This document shows positions 25,547 through 35,537 of a DNA stretch of 47,541 bases, piece by piece. The notes under the pieces were generated by a model, which saw nothing but the letters and a program-made list of their open reading frames with translations, was not told the DNA's origin and searched no databases. The translations under genes were made by a program, and so were the position numbers. Position 1 is the first letter of the stretch. The number at the start of each line of letters is the position of its first letter. Source of the stretch: CBDUXT01 sp965371245 (GTDB taxonomy: Bacteria; Planctomycetota; Phycisphaerae; UBA1845); NCBI GenBank assembly GCA_965371245.1, contig CBDUXT010000043.1, positions 1 to 47,541 on the forward strand, read 5' to 3'.

Positions 25547-26467
25547 CTACGCTCTGGATGGAGCGCCCAGCCGCAGGAAACGCACGGCCCCGGCACAGGA
25601 CTCGTAGTCAGCCGGGAGCTCACCGGCGACTTCTCCATCCAGATGGATCGGCACGCGCTCGTCGGAGCGGACCCGAATTCGGCGTGCCTGCCGGTAAAGA
25701 GCGCCGCCGCGTCCGACATGGCAACCCAACATCATACGCCACCCGTGGGCGATGAGGTCTACCCATGACGCGCAGGGGAAGATGCAAACATCCAGGAGCC
25801 CGTCATCCCAGAGGGCGTGCTTGAGGATTCGAATCCAGCCCGCGTACTTGCGGTTCACGCCGACCAGGATGAAGCCCCGACCTTCAAACGCCGCGTTGCC
25901 GTCGATCTCCACACGGATCGAAGGGAAAGTGTAACCCCGAAACGCTCGCCAGGTCGGTCCGAGGTAGTCCAACCGTGTGATGTGCCCCGACCTCGCCGCG
26001 CCCGCCCGCCGAACGCATTCCGCGTCGAACCCGACACCCGAGACGGTGTGAAACCGTCGCCCGTTCATTGCGCCCAGGTCATAGTCAACGGGCTCGCCCT
26101 CAAGCAACGTGCCGGCGATGCCGCGCGGGGTTTTCGGCATTTGAAGCTCACGGGCGAGAATGTTTTCAGTTCCCGCGGAGCAGACCACAAACGGTGTGCG
26201 GGATTCGCCAAGCCCGTTGACGACCTCGTTGACCGTTCCGTCACCACCGACGACCAGGAAGGCATCGACGTCATCACCCACCTGCGAGACGAAGTCGGCC
26301 GCGTGCCCTGCCCGTTGCGTGTGGAGAATCGTGAAGCTACCGCCGCCGCGCTCCACGTGTTTGCCGACCTCCTCGACGCGGGAAAGCATGTCCCGGCGAC
26401 CGGCCATTGGATTGACGATGGCTACGATCCGACGCGACAGTGGTGGAGCCTTCGCGACTGTACCCAT
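25547..26467 (-). CDS. Diacylglycerol kinase-like lipid kinase
   Basis: This 306-residue protein of the DAGK/YegS/BmrU family has VNPMAGRR near residue 18, the catalytic GGDGTVNEVVNGL (74-86) and SAGTENILARELQMP. Such enzymes phosphorylate diacylglycerol, sphingoid or related lipids at the membrane. A C-terminal beta domain (about 140-300) completes the fold. The ATG overlaps the stop codon of the DUF2007-like gene (TGATG), which implies translational coupling and one operon with it. The lipid substrate is not deducible. Confidence 0.9.
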   Translation of the reverse strand: MGTVAKAPPLSRRIVAIVNPMAGRRDMLSRVEEVGKHVERGGGSFTILHTQRAGHAADFVSQVGDDVDAFLVVGGDGTVNEVVNGLGESRTPFVVCSAGTENILARELQMPKTPRGIAGTLLEGEPVDYDLGAMNGRRFHTVSGVGFDAECVRRAGAARSGHITRLDYLGPTWRAFRGYTFPSIRVEIDGNAAFEGRGFILVGVNRKYAGWIRILKHALWDDGLLDVCIFPCASWVDLIAHGWRMMLGCHVGRGGALYRQARRIRVRSDERVPIHLDGEVAGELPADYESCAGAVRFLRLGAPSRA

Positions 26468-26817
26468 CAGTTCTCGCAGGTGGCGTCTTCGTCCTCTTGC
26501 GGATCGGTTCCCGTGCAACGCCAGCAGGACGTAAACTGACCTTCGATCGCCTCGCCGCAACTGTCGCAAATCCAGTCGGGACCGGTTCGGTCCTCCAGTG
26601 CCTCGCCGGACTCGAACGACTGCACGATCGTTTTGGCCGTCGCCACGTGCTCTTCGTGCAGCACCCATACTTCAGGCATGGCGTGTAGGAACGGGATGTC
26701 CCCGAGAACCGCCGACGCCGTTTCGTTGAACACCCTCGACTCGATGCCCTGCTCATCGAGAAGACCCTGAACAATCTCAATCGCTACACGGTCTTTGCTG
26801 GCATAGATTCTTCTCAT
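26467..26817 (-). CDS. DUF2007-like protein with zinc ribbon
   Basis: This 116-residue cytoplasmic protein begins with a DUF2007-type alpha/beta module (about residues 1-70; 'MRRIYASKDRVAIEIVQGLLDEQGIES', shown here in part: RIYASKDRVAIEIVQGLL) and ends with a zinc ribbon of CDSCG and CWRC. DUF2007 proteins are annotated as putative signal-transducing but their role is unknown. It overlaps the lipid kinase start by one base and lies 19 bases after the VCBS-repeat gene, so the three may be co-transcribed. The ATG at 26817 was preferred over a TTG six codons upstream. Confidence 0.75.
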   Translation of the reverse strand: MRRIYASKDRVAIEIVQGLLDEQGIESRVFNETASAVLGDIPFLHAMPEVWVLHEEHVATAKTIVQSFESGEALEDRTGPDWICDSCGEAIEGQFTSCWRCTGTDPQEDEDATCEN

Positions 26818-26836
26818 GAGCGCGCGCTGATCCAAC

Positions 26837-28276
26837 TCAGACGGGTGTCACTCTTTCTCGCCGCCAGTGTGCCTGCGTGGCACAGAGCGTTCCGGCGACA
26901 AGAAGCAGCAGGGCGAGCACGGTAAGGCCCCATTGGGAGACGGCGGGGATGCCGGTGATGCAGACGCTGGGCTCGCCGGTGCATATCGACCCGGTTTCGA
27001 CGATACAGGCCGCGGAACACCCGTCGCCGTCGTCGATGTTCCCATCGTCGCACGCCTCACCGGGGTTAAGCAGGGCGTTACCACACAGCGGAGTCGTGTT
27101 CTCATACCATGCAATCGTGTCGTCATTCTGTGACGCGGAGAGGACGTCGGTGTCCCCGTCGCCGTCCATATCCGCGGCGAAAACGGAAAGGGGCTGGAGG
27201 GCGGACAAGGAGATCACCCGCTCGGTGAAGGCCGGTGGCGAGCCGCCGTCGCTCTCGTGCCACGCGATCTTGTTGTCAAGCTGTGACGCGGAGAGGACGT
27301 CGAGGTCCCCGTCACCGTCCACATCCGTTGCGAACACGGAACGGGCGCCCAGTGCGGTGCTCGAGATCACGCGCTCGGTGAAGGTCGGTGGCAAGCCGCC
27401 GTCGTTTTCGTGCCACGCGATCGTGTCGCTACCTACGGATGCTGAGAGTATGTCGGTGTCTCCGTCGCCGTCCACGTCCGTCGCGAACACGGAATTGGCG
27501 CCGTTGGCCGTGGTCGAGATCACCCGCTCGGTGAAACCAGGGGGGGATCCGCCGTCGTTTTCGTACCACGCGATTTTGTTGTCGAAGTTTGACGTGGAGA
27601 GGACGTCGGTGTCCCCATCGCCGTCCAAGTCCGTCGCGAACACGAAATTGGCGCCGTTGGCCGTGATCGAGATCACCTGCTCGGTGAAACCGGGAGGCGA
27701 CCCGCCGTCGCTTTGGTACCACGCGATCTTGTCGTCATTCCGTGACGCGGAGAGAACGTCGGTGTGTCCGTCGCCGTCCACATCGGTCGCGAACACGGAG
27801 TTGGCGCCGTTGGCCGTGGTCGAGATCACCCGCTCGGTGAAGCCAGGGGGCGACCCGCCGTCGTTTTGGTACCACGCGATCTTCCTGTCAAAGTTTGACG
27901 CGGAGAGGACGTCGGTGTCCCCGTCGCCGTCCAAGTCCGTCGCGAAAACAGAAACGGGGAAGTCCGCGCTAGTCGAGATCAGGTGCTCGGTGAAGTTTGG
28001 GGGCGACCCGCCGTCGCTTTCGTACCACGCGATCGTGCCGTCATTCGCTGATGCGGACAGAACGTCCATGTGCCCGTCGCCGTCCACGTCCATTGCGAAC
28101 ACGGACCAGGCGCGGTCGGCGACTGTCGAAATCACATGCTCGGTGAAGGGCACGTCAGCGCCGCGGGCGGGCAGCGCCACCCCCAAACTCGCGGCGATAC
28201 CCGCAAGTGGGCTCAACACGACAAGCGGGTTCAATCCCGCCGCAAACCACGCTTCTGTCATTGGGCAGTGCTTCAC
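26837..28276 (-). CDS. VCBS/FG-GAP repeat surface protein with IPTL-CTERM tail
   Basis: This 479-residue secreted protein carries an N-terminal signal (about residues 15-40), then seven tandem repeats of about 51 residues, each holding a calcium-binding-type loop DxDGDGxxDVLS and ending IAWYxxDGGSPP. After these comes a cysteine-rich DUF4215-like module (CGNALLNPGEACDDGN, DDGDGCSAAC). The C-terminus (AVSQWGLTVLALLLLVAGTL plus basic residues) is an IPTL-CTERM-type sorting signal, implying processing by an exosortase-like system. The repeat architecture predicts a beta-propeller-like extracellular protein. GTG was chosen as the start because GGAGGTG lies 5 bases upstream. The 153-base units are similar in DNA as well, so copy-number change is likely. 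Confidence 0.88.
   Translation of the reverse strand: MKHCPMTEAWFAAGLNPLVVLSPLAGIAASLGVALPARGADVPFTEHVISTVADRAWSVFAMDVDGDGHMDVLSASANDGTIAWYESDGGSPPNFTEHLISTSADFPVSVFATDLDGDGDTDVLSASNFDRKIAWYQNDGGSPPGFTERVISTTANGANSVFATDVDGDGHTDVLSASRNDDKIAWYQSDGGSPPGFTEQVISITANGANFVFATDLDGDGDTDVLSTSNFDNKIAWYENDGGSPPGFTERVISTTANGANSVFATDVDGDGDTDILSASVGSDTIAWHENDGGLPPTFTERVISSTALGARSVFATDVDGDGDLDVLSASQLDNKIAWHESDGGSPPAFTERVISLSALQPLSVFAADMDGDGDTDVLSASQNDDTIAWYENTTPLCGNALLNPGEACDDGNIDDGDGCSAACIVETGSICTGEPSVCITGIPAVSQWGLTVLALLLLVAGTLCATQAHWRRERVTPV
26990..28165. repeat. Tandem 153-bp repeats inside the VCBS gene
   Basis: Seven units each encode F-T-E-x-V-I-S...D-x-D-G-D-G...IAWY. Blocks such as GTCCCCGTCGCCGTCCA recur almost unchanged in each unit. 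Units 3 to 5 share the TANGAN block and are the most alike, suggesting recent duplication or gene conversion. Confidence 0.7.
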
Positions 28277-29073
28277 TGAACCACCTCCGTGTTCGAATCC
28301 CCTACCTGTCAGACGTGAAGCCGTCATCGTATCCCAGATGACCCGCTCGATTCAAGCGAGAACCACGTTTCAGCCCGGAATCCCACCTCCTTGCCCGCTC
28401 CAATTGCCCAATCCGGCCCTCTACCCGCCCGATAACTCAACTCCAACCCGGTGCGCCGACTCGACCGCCGCGCGGTACGGGTCGTCGCCTCGCACAGCGG
28501 CCCGCTCGCCGGATCGTTCATCGACGGCTTCGAGCAAGTGCCGGACCGTGTCAGCCCCGGCGTGACCGTGAATCCAACATTGCCGATCGTTTCGATCAAG
28601 GCTTTGCTGGTGGCGTCGAGCAAACGCCGCGTCTTTGAGAGATGAAACTGGGTTACATGGTAGGCTTAGCTGCGTGGTTCGGCCGGAAGCCTTATGGATC
28701 GCTAGCGTCGCTCGCAAGCCACTTCGACAACGATCCCCGCGACACTGACTGCCAGGAACCCGCAAGACGGGGCTCCTTGATCGTCTACGAGTGGTCCGCC
28801 GCTATTTCCCGGGTTCAAGCTCATTTCCGTCGGACGTGCCACCCGGAGCCCTACGCCGTCACCCGCGCTCGCCGGGTCGTCTCCGAGCGGGAGTGACGAG
28901 CGCATCGCGAATTCGCCGACGCCTCATGAACCACCGCGGTGGCCGCGAGAAGTAGCCCAGACCACTGTCTCGCTCCATGCCCAGGGGTTCCGCCCTGATC
29001 CGCCGTACCGTGGAAGCTTTCGCTTGGAGCCTATCCCAGAAATGGGCGCATGACGGTGCGCTGGGGTTCGGGA
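28277..29073. other. Gene-poor stretch with a protease relic
   Basis: About 800 bases between the VCBS gene and flagellin. The only recognisable content is the serine-protease fragment at 28702-28905 on the minus strand. The rest contains short, unsupported open frames. This may be the remnant of a decayed gene. Confidence 0.5.
28702..28905 (-). pseudogene. Remnant of a trypsin-like (S1C/HtrA-type) serine protease
   Basis: The 67-residue frame contains MSLNPGNSGGPLVDDQGAP, the active-site serine block typical of HtrA/Deg proteases (LNPGNSGGPLV), followed by a short hydrophobic stretch and a stop. The upstream His and Asp parts and any PDZ domain are missing. Fragments of other frames downstream (28324-28765) may be parts broken by frameshift but are not recognisable. 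It cannot be a functional protease. Confidence 0.5.
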
Positions 29074-29874
29074 CTATAGCCCCAGCAAAGCGAGCACGGA
29101 CCTCGGCTGTTGTTGGCTCAGCACGAGGACTTTGATGCCTGCCGCCATCAGAATCTGGTTGCGGTTGAGGTTGCTCGTTTCGACGGCGAAGTCGGTGTCC
29201 GCGATCCGGCTTCGGCTTTCGGAAAGGTTTTCCAGCGCGACCCCGTTGGATCGCAACGTGGGCATCAACACGTCTTTTTGAAAGCCGCCGATGCGCCCCC
29301 GACCGGTCGCCACCGCGGTGATCGCAGCTGATAGCGCGGCATCAGCCGCCGCAAAGTTTCCGCTGGCAAGGTCGTTCGCACCGCCGGACATCAGCGATAT
29401 CGCGCCCGCTTGGGCCTGAACGAATTGACCTTCGACGATGGCGTTTCCATCGTTGGGCATGTTGAACCCATCGAGCGAATCGACGGCGTTGTTGGTAAAA
29501 CGAGTGATACTCACGGCCAGACTGTCGATTTGCATCTGATTGGCTGCCCGTTCCGCATCGGACATCCCCGCGGTGTTCGCGCTGGCAATGACCAGTCCGC
29601 GCATTTCGATGAGCATGGAAGACACTTCGACGGCGTGCCCCTCGGCGATTCGAGCGTTGGCGTCGGCCCGTTGTATGGATCGATTCTCGGCCTCAAGTGA
29701 CCTGATTTCCGAGCCCAAGCGCTCCGACGCGATCAAACCGGCGGGATCATCCTTGCCTGAATTGATTCGTCGCCCGCTGGACAGTCGCGCCAGGACGGTA
29801 TCCATCGACCGCTGCGTTCGCTGAAGCGCGAAGATGGCAGGCAACGAGTTCCCCGATGACACCGGCGACAGCAT
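29074..29874 (-). CDS. Short flagellin
   Basis: This 266-residue protein has the conserved N-terminal flagellin helix region (LQRTQRSMDTVLARLSSGRRINSGKDDPAGL) in part (LARLSSGRRINSGKDDPAGL) and the C-terminal one (ADTDFAVETSNLNRNQIL, ending SVLALLGL). The surface-exposed D2/D3 middle part is almost absent, so it would form only the D0/D1 core. Flagellin is exported by the flagellar type III system and polymerises into the filament. The ATG follows GGGGAG. No other flagellar gene is in the window. The sequence upstream shows no clear sigma-28 or sigma-54 site. Confidence 0.9.
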   Translation of the reverse strand: MLSPVSSGNSLPAIFALQRTQRSMDTVLARLSSGRRINSGKDDPAGLIASERLGSEIRSLEAENRSIQRADANARIAEGHAVEVSSMLIEMRGLVIASANTAGMSDAERAANQMQIDSLAVSITRFTNNAVDSLDGFNMPNDGNAIVEGQFVQAQAGAISLMSGGANDLASGNFAAADAALSAAITAVATGRGRIGGFQKDVLMPTLRSNGVALENLSESRSRIADTDFAVETSNLNRNQILMAAGIKVLVLSQQQPRSVLALLGL

Positions 29875-30515
29875 GGTTTCTCCCCTTTGGACACAATTCC
29901 GGGTAGAGTATCCAATAGAAACGCCGGCGATTCCACCGCGATCCTGCCGCAAACAATCCACATACAGAACCCGATAACGCTTGACCGTGTCCGATATCCG
30001 GTGTGGCGCTCGTTCGCAAGAAAGGCCGAGATAGGGCATGCTCTGACCGACATTTCCCCTATTAGAACGTCTGCGAGAAGCCCCTTTCTTTCCGACGCAG
30101 GCGTATGGAACGAGTGGCGTAGTGATCGCACGGGATGGATGATCAGTGGAGACTGATCAAGCCGTCCATGCCGCCGCCTGTCCAAGGACTACGAGACACT
30201 GACGCCGAGGAGTGAGGCCGTGATTCTCATCACGATGATCAACCTGATGATTCATAGCCTCAGCCCTGGCTGAAGTGGCTTGTCACGCACGTTCTTGGAG
30301 ACCGGGATGAACCCGGAGGTAAAGCCGGAGACGGTCCTCGGGCTCTCGCGGACGAAGTCGGCGTATGATGGAGCTGTGCGGTTGCTGTTCGTAGCCGAAA
30401 TCCCAGCGGCGCGTACGGGGCCTGTACGCCCGCGCGCTTTGTAGCGCCCACAATCCAGGTGGTGTGCCGTCCCCGTCCCACTTCGCGCCCGCCGCGCAGG
30501 TGAAGATCCGACGCT
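29875..30515. other. Intergenic region upstream of flagellin
   Basis: About 640 bases. A perfect 8-bp hairpin TGATCAGT-GGAG-ACTGATCA lies at 30140-30159, and a CCGGGATGAACCCGG palindrome at 30308-30322. No gene or T-run terminator was recognised. The promoter for flagellin must lie here. Confidence 0.5.
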
Positions 30516-32689
<2,174 letters not shown>

Positions 32690-32693
<4 letters not shown>

Positions 32694-33169
32694 GGCCGGT
32701 CCTCCATCATGATGGTCGCGGCGCGACGAACGGCGGAGAGGTACCCGGGATAGGCGCAGCAGCGGCAGACATTCCCGTTCATGCCCGCCACGATGTCGTC
32801 GCTGCTCGCGCCGGGCTTGCGTGCCAGGAGATCAACGGCGGTGAGGATCATGCCGGAAGTACAATGACCGCACTGCATCGGCGCTTCCTCGACGAACGCG
32901 CGCTGGACGGGATGGAGCTGCCCGTTTTCGGCGAGGCCCTCGATGGTGCGCACCTCTTTTCCCAGCGCAAAATCGACGGAGGTGACGCACGATCTGGTGG
33001 CCTGCCCGTCAATCAGCACGGTACAGGCGCCGCACTGCCCCTCCCCACAACCGTACTTCGTGCCGGTTAGCTGGAGGTCCTCTCGCAACACGGACAAGAG
33101 CATACGCCCTCGCCCCCGGTCCAACGTTCGCTCCCTGCCGTTGACGACGAGTTTGTCCGTTTGCTTCAT
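32690..33169 (-). CDS. [2Fe-2S] subunit of the molybdenum hydroxylase (IorA type)
   Basis: This 159-residue electron-transfer subunit has the plant-type ferredoxin cluster YGCGEGQCGACTV with a further cysteine in RSCVT, and the all-helical second cluster domain with MQCGHCTSGM and GNVCRCCAYPGY. Its length fits IorA/CoxS-type subunits. It lacks a signal, so it is probably carried out with the Tat-bearing partner. The ATG follows GGAGG and its stop overlaps the start of the large subunit by four bases (ATGA). It is the first gene of the pair. Confidence 0.93.
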
Positions 33170-33437
33170 GGCGGCCTCCCGGGTGTGGGTGGAGGAACAC
33201 ACGGTCGCGGGGTCTGGTCTCCCGAGGCAGACCCACGGGTTCGACCTCACGAGAACGCGGCCGCAACCGATTTCAAACAGCAATCCGGATTGTACCAACT
33301 AGCGCGGCGTAAGGCGCGTCCTTTCCGCCTGCACGAACATCCCGGGTAATCGTGCCTCCGGCGCCTGGCACGAGGAGTGACCCAACGCACGCCCTCCGGC
33401 GGTGTTGCCCCAGCCGGGGTAGGCCAAACGAACATTC

Positions 33438-33568
33438 TCGTGCCGTTCCCCGTGAGGTACCGCAACGTTTTGTGCCGGCGCGACTCTTCCGAGACGCTCT
33501 TCCCGAGCCGCGACGGTCAGGGAGCGGTTGGCTCGAAAGAGAGCCGACCTTTTTGGAAACGGCACTAG
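33438..33568. repeat. Palindromic element, family 1, variant copy (C)
   Basis: Ends TCGTGCCGTTCC and GGAAACGGCACTAG match family 1 (copies A and B), but the interior is different and contains GAGCCGCGACGGTCAGGGAG. It is shorter, about 130 bp. It shows that the same ends can enclose different cargo. Confidence 0.65.
33503..33527. repeat. CCGAGCCGCGACCGT-type repeat
   Basis: CCGAGCCGCGACGGTCAGGG followed by AGCGG, nested inside element C. Copies are at 38382-38405 and, inverted, at 21414-21438. Confidence 0.6.
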
Positions 33569-33697
33569 CGGGAATCTGCGCCGCAAGCAGTGGGCACGGG
33601 TAACGTGGCCGCTGTGTCTGAGTAGCCCTCTGCAAGAGCCCGAACAAGAGTAGATCGCACGGCCAAGCAAAAAGACGCGACTTGCATTGACCTGGAT

Positions 33698-34015
33698 TCA
33701 GAAGGAGAACCAGCCGAAGCTGGAGCCGCGCGTGTTGATCGAGGGCTCGGCGAAATCCTGCCACGCCCCTCGCCGCCTCAGCGATAACGGCGGGCGGCGT
33801 GCCCGAGCCACAGACGCGGGCATGTCTACCGTCGCGCCGGTTCCGTCACCCGAGGCGTCATGCTCAACCGGAGCCGGCTGCCCCGGCAATCGGCACAGGT
33901 CGATAAAGTGCTCTTGGCCGGCGACGCGTCCGGACAGCTTGGCGCGTGACCATTTGGCGATAAACCAGGCCGGGGGAATCTCCTTGGCGGCGCCGCGGAA
34001 GATATAGGCGCGGAT
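33698..34015 (-). pseudogene. Relic of an MmeI-like / class I DNA methyltransferase N-terminus
   Basis: The open frame reads PPAWFIAKWSRAKLSGRV, then GQEHFIDLCRLPGQPAPVEH. This resembles the N-terminal opening of MmeI-type restriction-modification proteins and related class I DNA methyltransferases, which commonly read FIAKW...HFLDLC..LG.P.P. No start codon precedes it (a stop lies just upstream) and the similarity ends after about 55 residues. No methyltransferase motifs follow. It is a truncated remnant; the family call is from memory of such openings. Confidence 0.45.
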
Positions 34016-34089
34016 GGGCTATGTCCGCGCTGTACGGCTATGCAACGGCATTCAGGGTTCGTGAGACTTCCGGCGGGACGGTTGCGCCG

Positions 34090-34120
34090 AGTCAGAGCCG
34101 CAGGCGCCAGCCCGCGGACC
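34090..34120. repeat. CAGAGCC-type intergenic repeat
   Basis: GTCAGAGCCGCAGGCGCCAG then GCCCGCGGACC, close to the copies at 9388 and 16915. Confidence 0.65.
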
Positions 34121-34175
34121 CCTGCGTCACGATGGCACCGGGCTCGTTCCATCCGGCAAGCCGGTTCGGTAGAGA

Positions 34176-34685
34176 TCAGCCGTGTCCAATGGTTTCGCTT
34201 GGTAGCGGTGTGAGTTTCCCGGTGGTGAGGTAGGTGCGCAGGGCGTGGGCGATGGTCTTGGTGGGGTTGAGTCCGCGGAGTTTCAGCGTGCGGTAGACGC
34301 TCGTCAGGATCGCTTGCGTCGCGGCGCTGCGGTCTGATCGATTCGATTGACTGTTCGTTCGCAGGATGACGGCCGCGCGAATCTGACGCTTGGCGAAGTT
34401 GTTCTCGAACGGTACGTCGGCGTAATCCAGGAGCGTGAAGATGTGCTCGGCGTGTGTACGCAGAGGCTTCGTCAAGCGACGGGTGCCCGACGGTGTGGAC
34501 GGAGATGGCTTCCGCCCGTTCTTCCGGCCTTCCGGTTCGGCGATGCGCCGGCCCGCAGCCAGAAGTGCCAGGGTGAAGACATCGGGATTGTCCTTGCGGA
34601 GTCGCATCGTCTGCGCTCTGCCGAGCTTGCCGCGTACCGCGGCATCGATGCTCGCGCCGACCGACTTTGCCTTCCCTGGCTGCAT
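34176..34685 (-). pseudogene. IS66-family transposase, C-terminal fragment
   Basis: The 169-residue frame matches the end of IS66-type transposases: the catalytic-domain tail with LLDYADVPFENNFAKRQIR, AVILRTNSQSNRSDRSAATQ and SVYRTLKLRGLNPTKTI. A full IS66 TnpC is about 500 residues, so the N-terminal two thirds, including most catalytic residues, are gone. No inverted repeats or accessory orf1/orf2 genes were found around it. It is a dead insertion-sequence relic within the accessory zone. Confidence 0.8.
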
Positions 34686-35051
34686 GTCGGTCTACATACC
34701 CGCATCAAAGCGAGCGCGCAAGTTTTCCTATCTCAACATTGCACAGCTTCCACCCTCACGCATTGCAGACCGTTGACCTGTTACCCGAATAGAAAAGCAA
34801 GAAGTTTCGATTCTTCGCGCACACTTGGGCCTCCCAATCCCATTACGAATTTGTCGGAGACCGTCCTCGTCGGCGAGGATGGCATGCGCGGATCGCAGCC
34901 GTAACTTGGCGTGTGATCGACGGGCCTCGCTTGGTGTGGCCCGGTGGCTTGGAACCGCGCCTCGAGCATAGGAGAGCGGGTTCCTCGGGAAAACTCCAAT
35001 CACCCGGTTGCCCCGTCCATACGAAGCAAGGTTGAAACTATGAAGGAGGAG

Positions 35052-35129
35052 GTCGAGCCGGGTTCGCGTCCCCAGCGGCGAGAGCTAGGGGCCACCCAAC
35101 TCGCAAGGTTACGCGTGGAGATGCACTAG
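35052..35129. repeat. Palindromic element, family 3, half copy (G), inverted
   Basis: Read on the minus strand from 35129 it begins CTAGTGCATCTCCACGCGTA and continues with TTGCGAGTTGGGTGGCCC, matching copy F at 42138. It abuts element D so that ATGCACTAGTGCAT (35121-35134) is a perfect 14-bp palindrome shared by both ends. Confidence 0.6.
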
Positions 35130-35292
35130 TGCATCTTCACTCCTGAATCTGCGGGTTTTCGTTACCCGGAACGCCGCGACCGGTCGTGCTAATCAGAGCC
35201 TGCCGCGCTAGCGGCGGGACCAGTCCGCGGGCTAGCGCCTGCGGCTCTGACTCGGCAACGAACCCGCAAAACGACGTGTGACCATGCACTAG
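35126..35292. repeat. Palindromic element, family 2 (copy D)
   Basis: This 167-bp element is bounded by CTAGTGCAT and ATGCACTAG, with sub-terminal GCGGGTTTTCGTT and AACGAACCCGC also complementary. Its centre is a second palindrome TCAGAGCC...GGCTCTGA that includes the CAGAGCC-type repeat, so one repeat is nested inside another. Confidence 0.8.
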
Positions 35293-35537
35293 GTCTGAAT
35301 CGAAAGGGAATTCGAGGCGGCCGCGTCGCGATTGGATGCTCGGTCGTCCCGGGGCGCGGGCTCACGATTTCCACGAAAACCGGCTGCCGACGACAAGGTT
35401 GCAAGAACAGGTCTTGAGTAAAAAGCATCCGCCCGGCCCGCGTTGTGGGGCGCCGGAGGCATTACGAACCTCCGAACAGGTGGTCGCGGGACCTGGGCGG
35501 GACGTTGTGGTGGCGATACGTCCTTACGTCGAACCCA

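Larger units (their letters stand above)
33170..34175. other. Repeat- and relic-bearing intergenic region
   Basis: About 1 kb without an intact gene. It holds palindromic element C (33438-33568) with a CCGAGCCGCGAC repeat inside (33503-33527), a DNA methyltransferase relic (33698-34015), and a CAGAGCC repeat (34090-34120). This begins the accessory zone that runs to 36.8 kb. Confidence 0.6.

Noticed and set aside
26990..28165. CRISPR-like regular repeats
   Set aside because: The 153-bp periodicity is in a coding frame with VCBS motifs; there are no unique spacers of constant length.
28288..28320. tRNA-like GTTCGAATCCC
   Set aside because: The flanking bases cannot form a T-stem, and no acceptor or anticodon arms are present.
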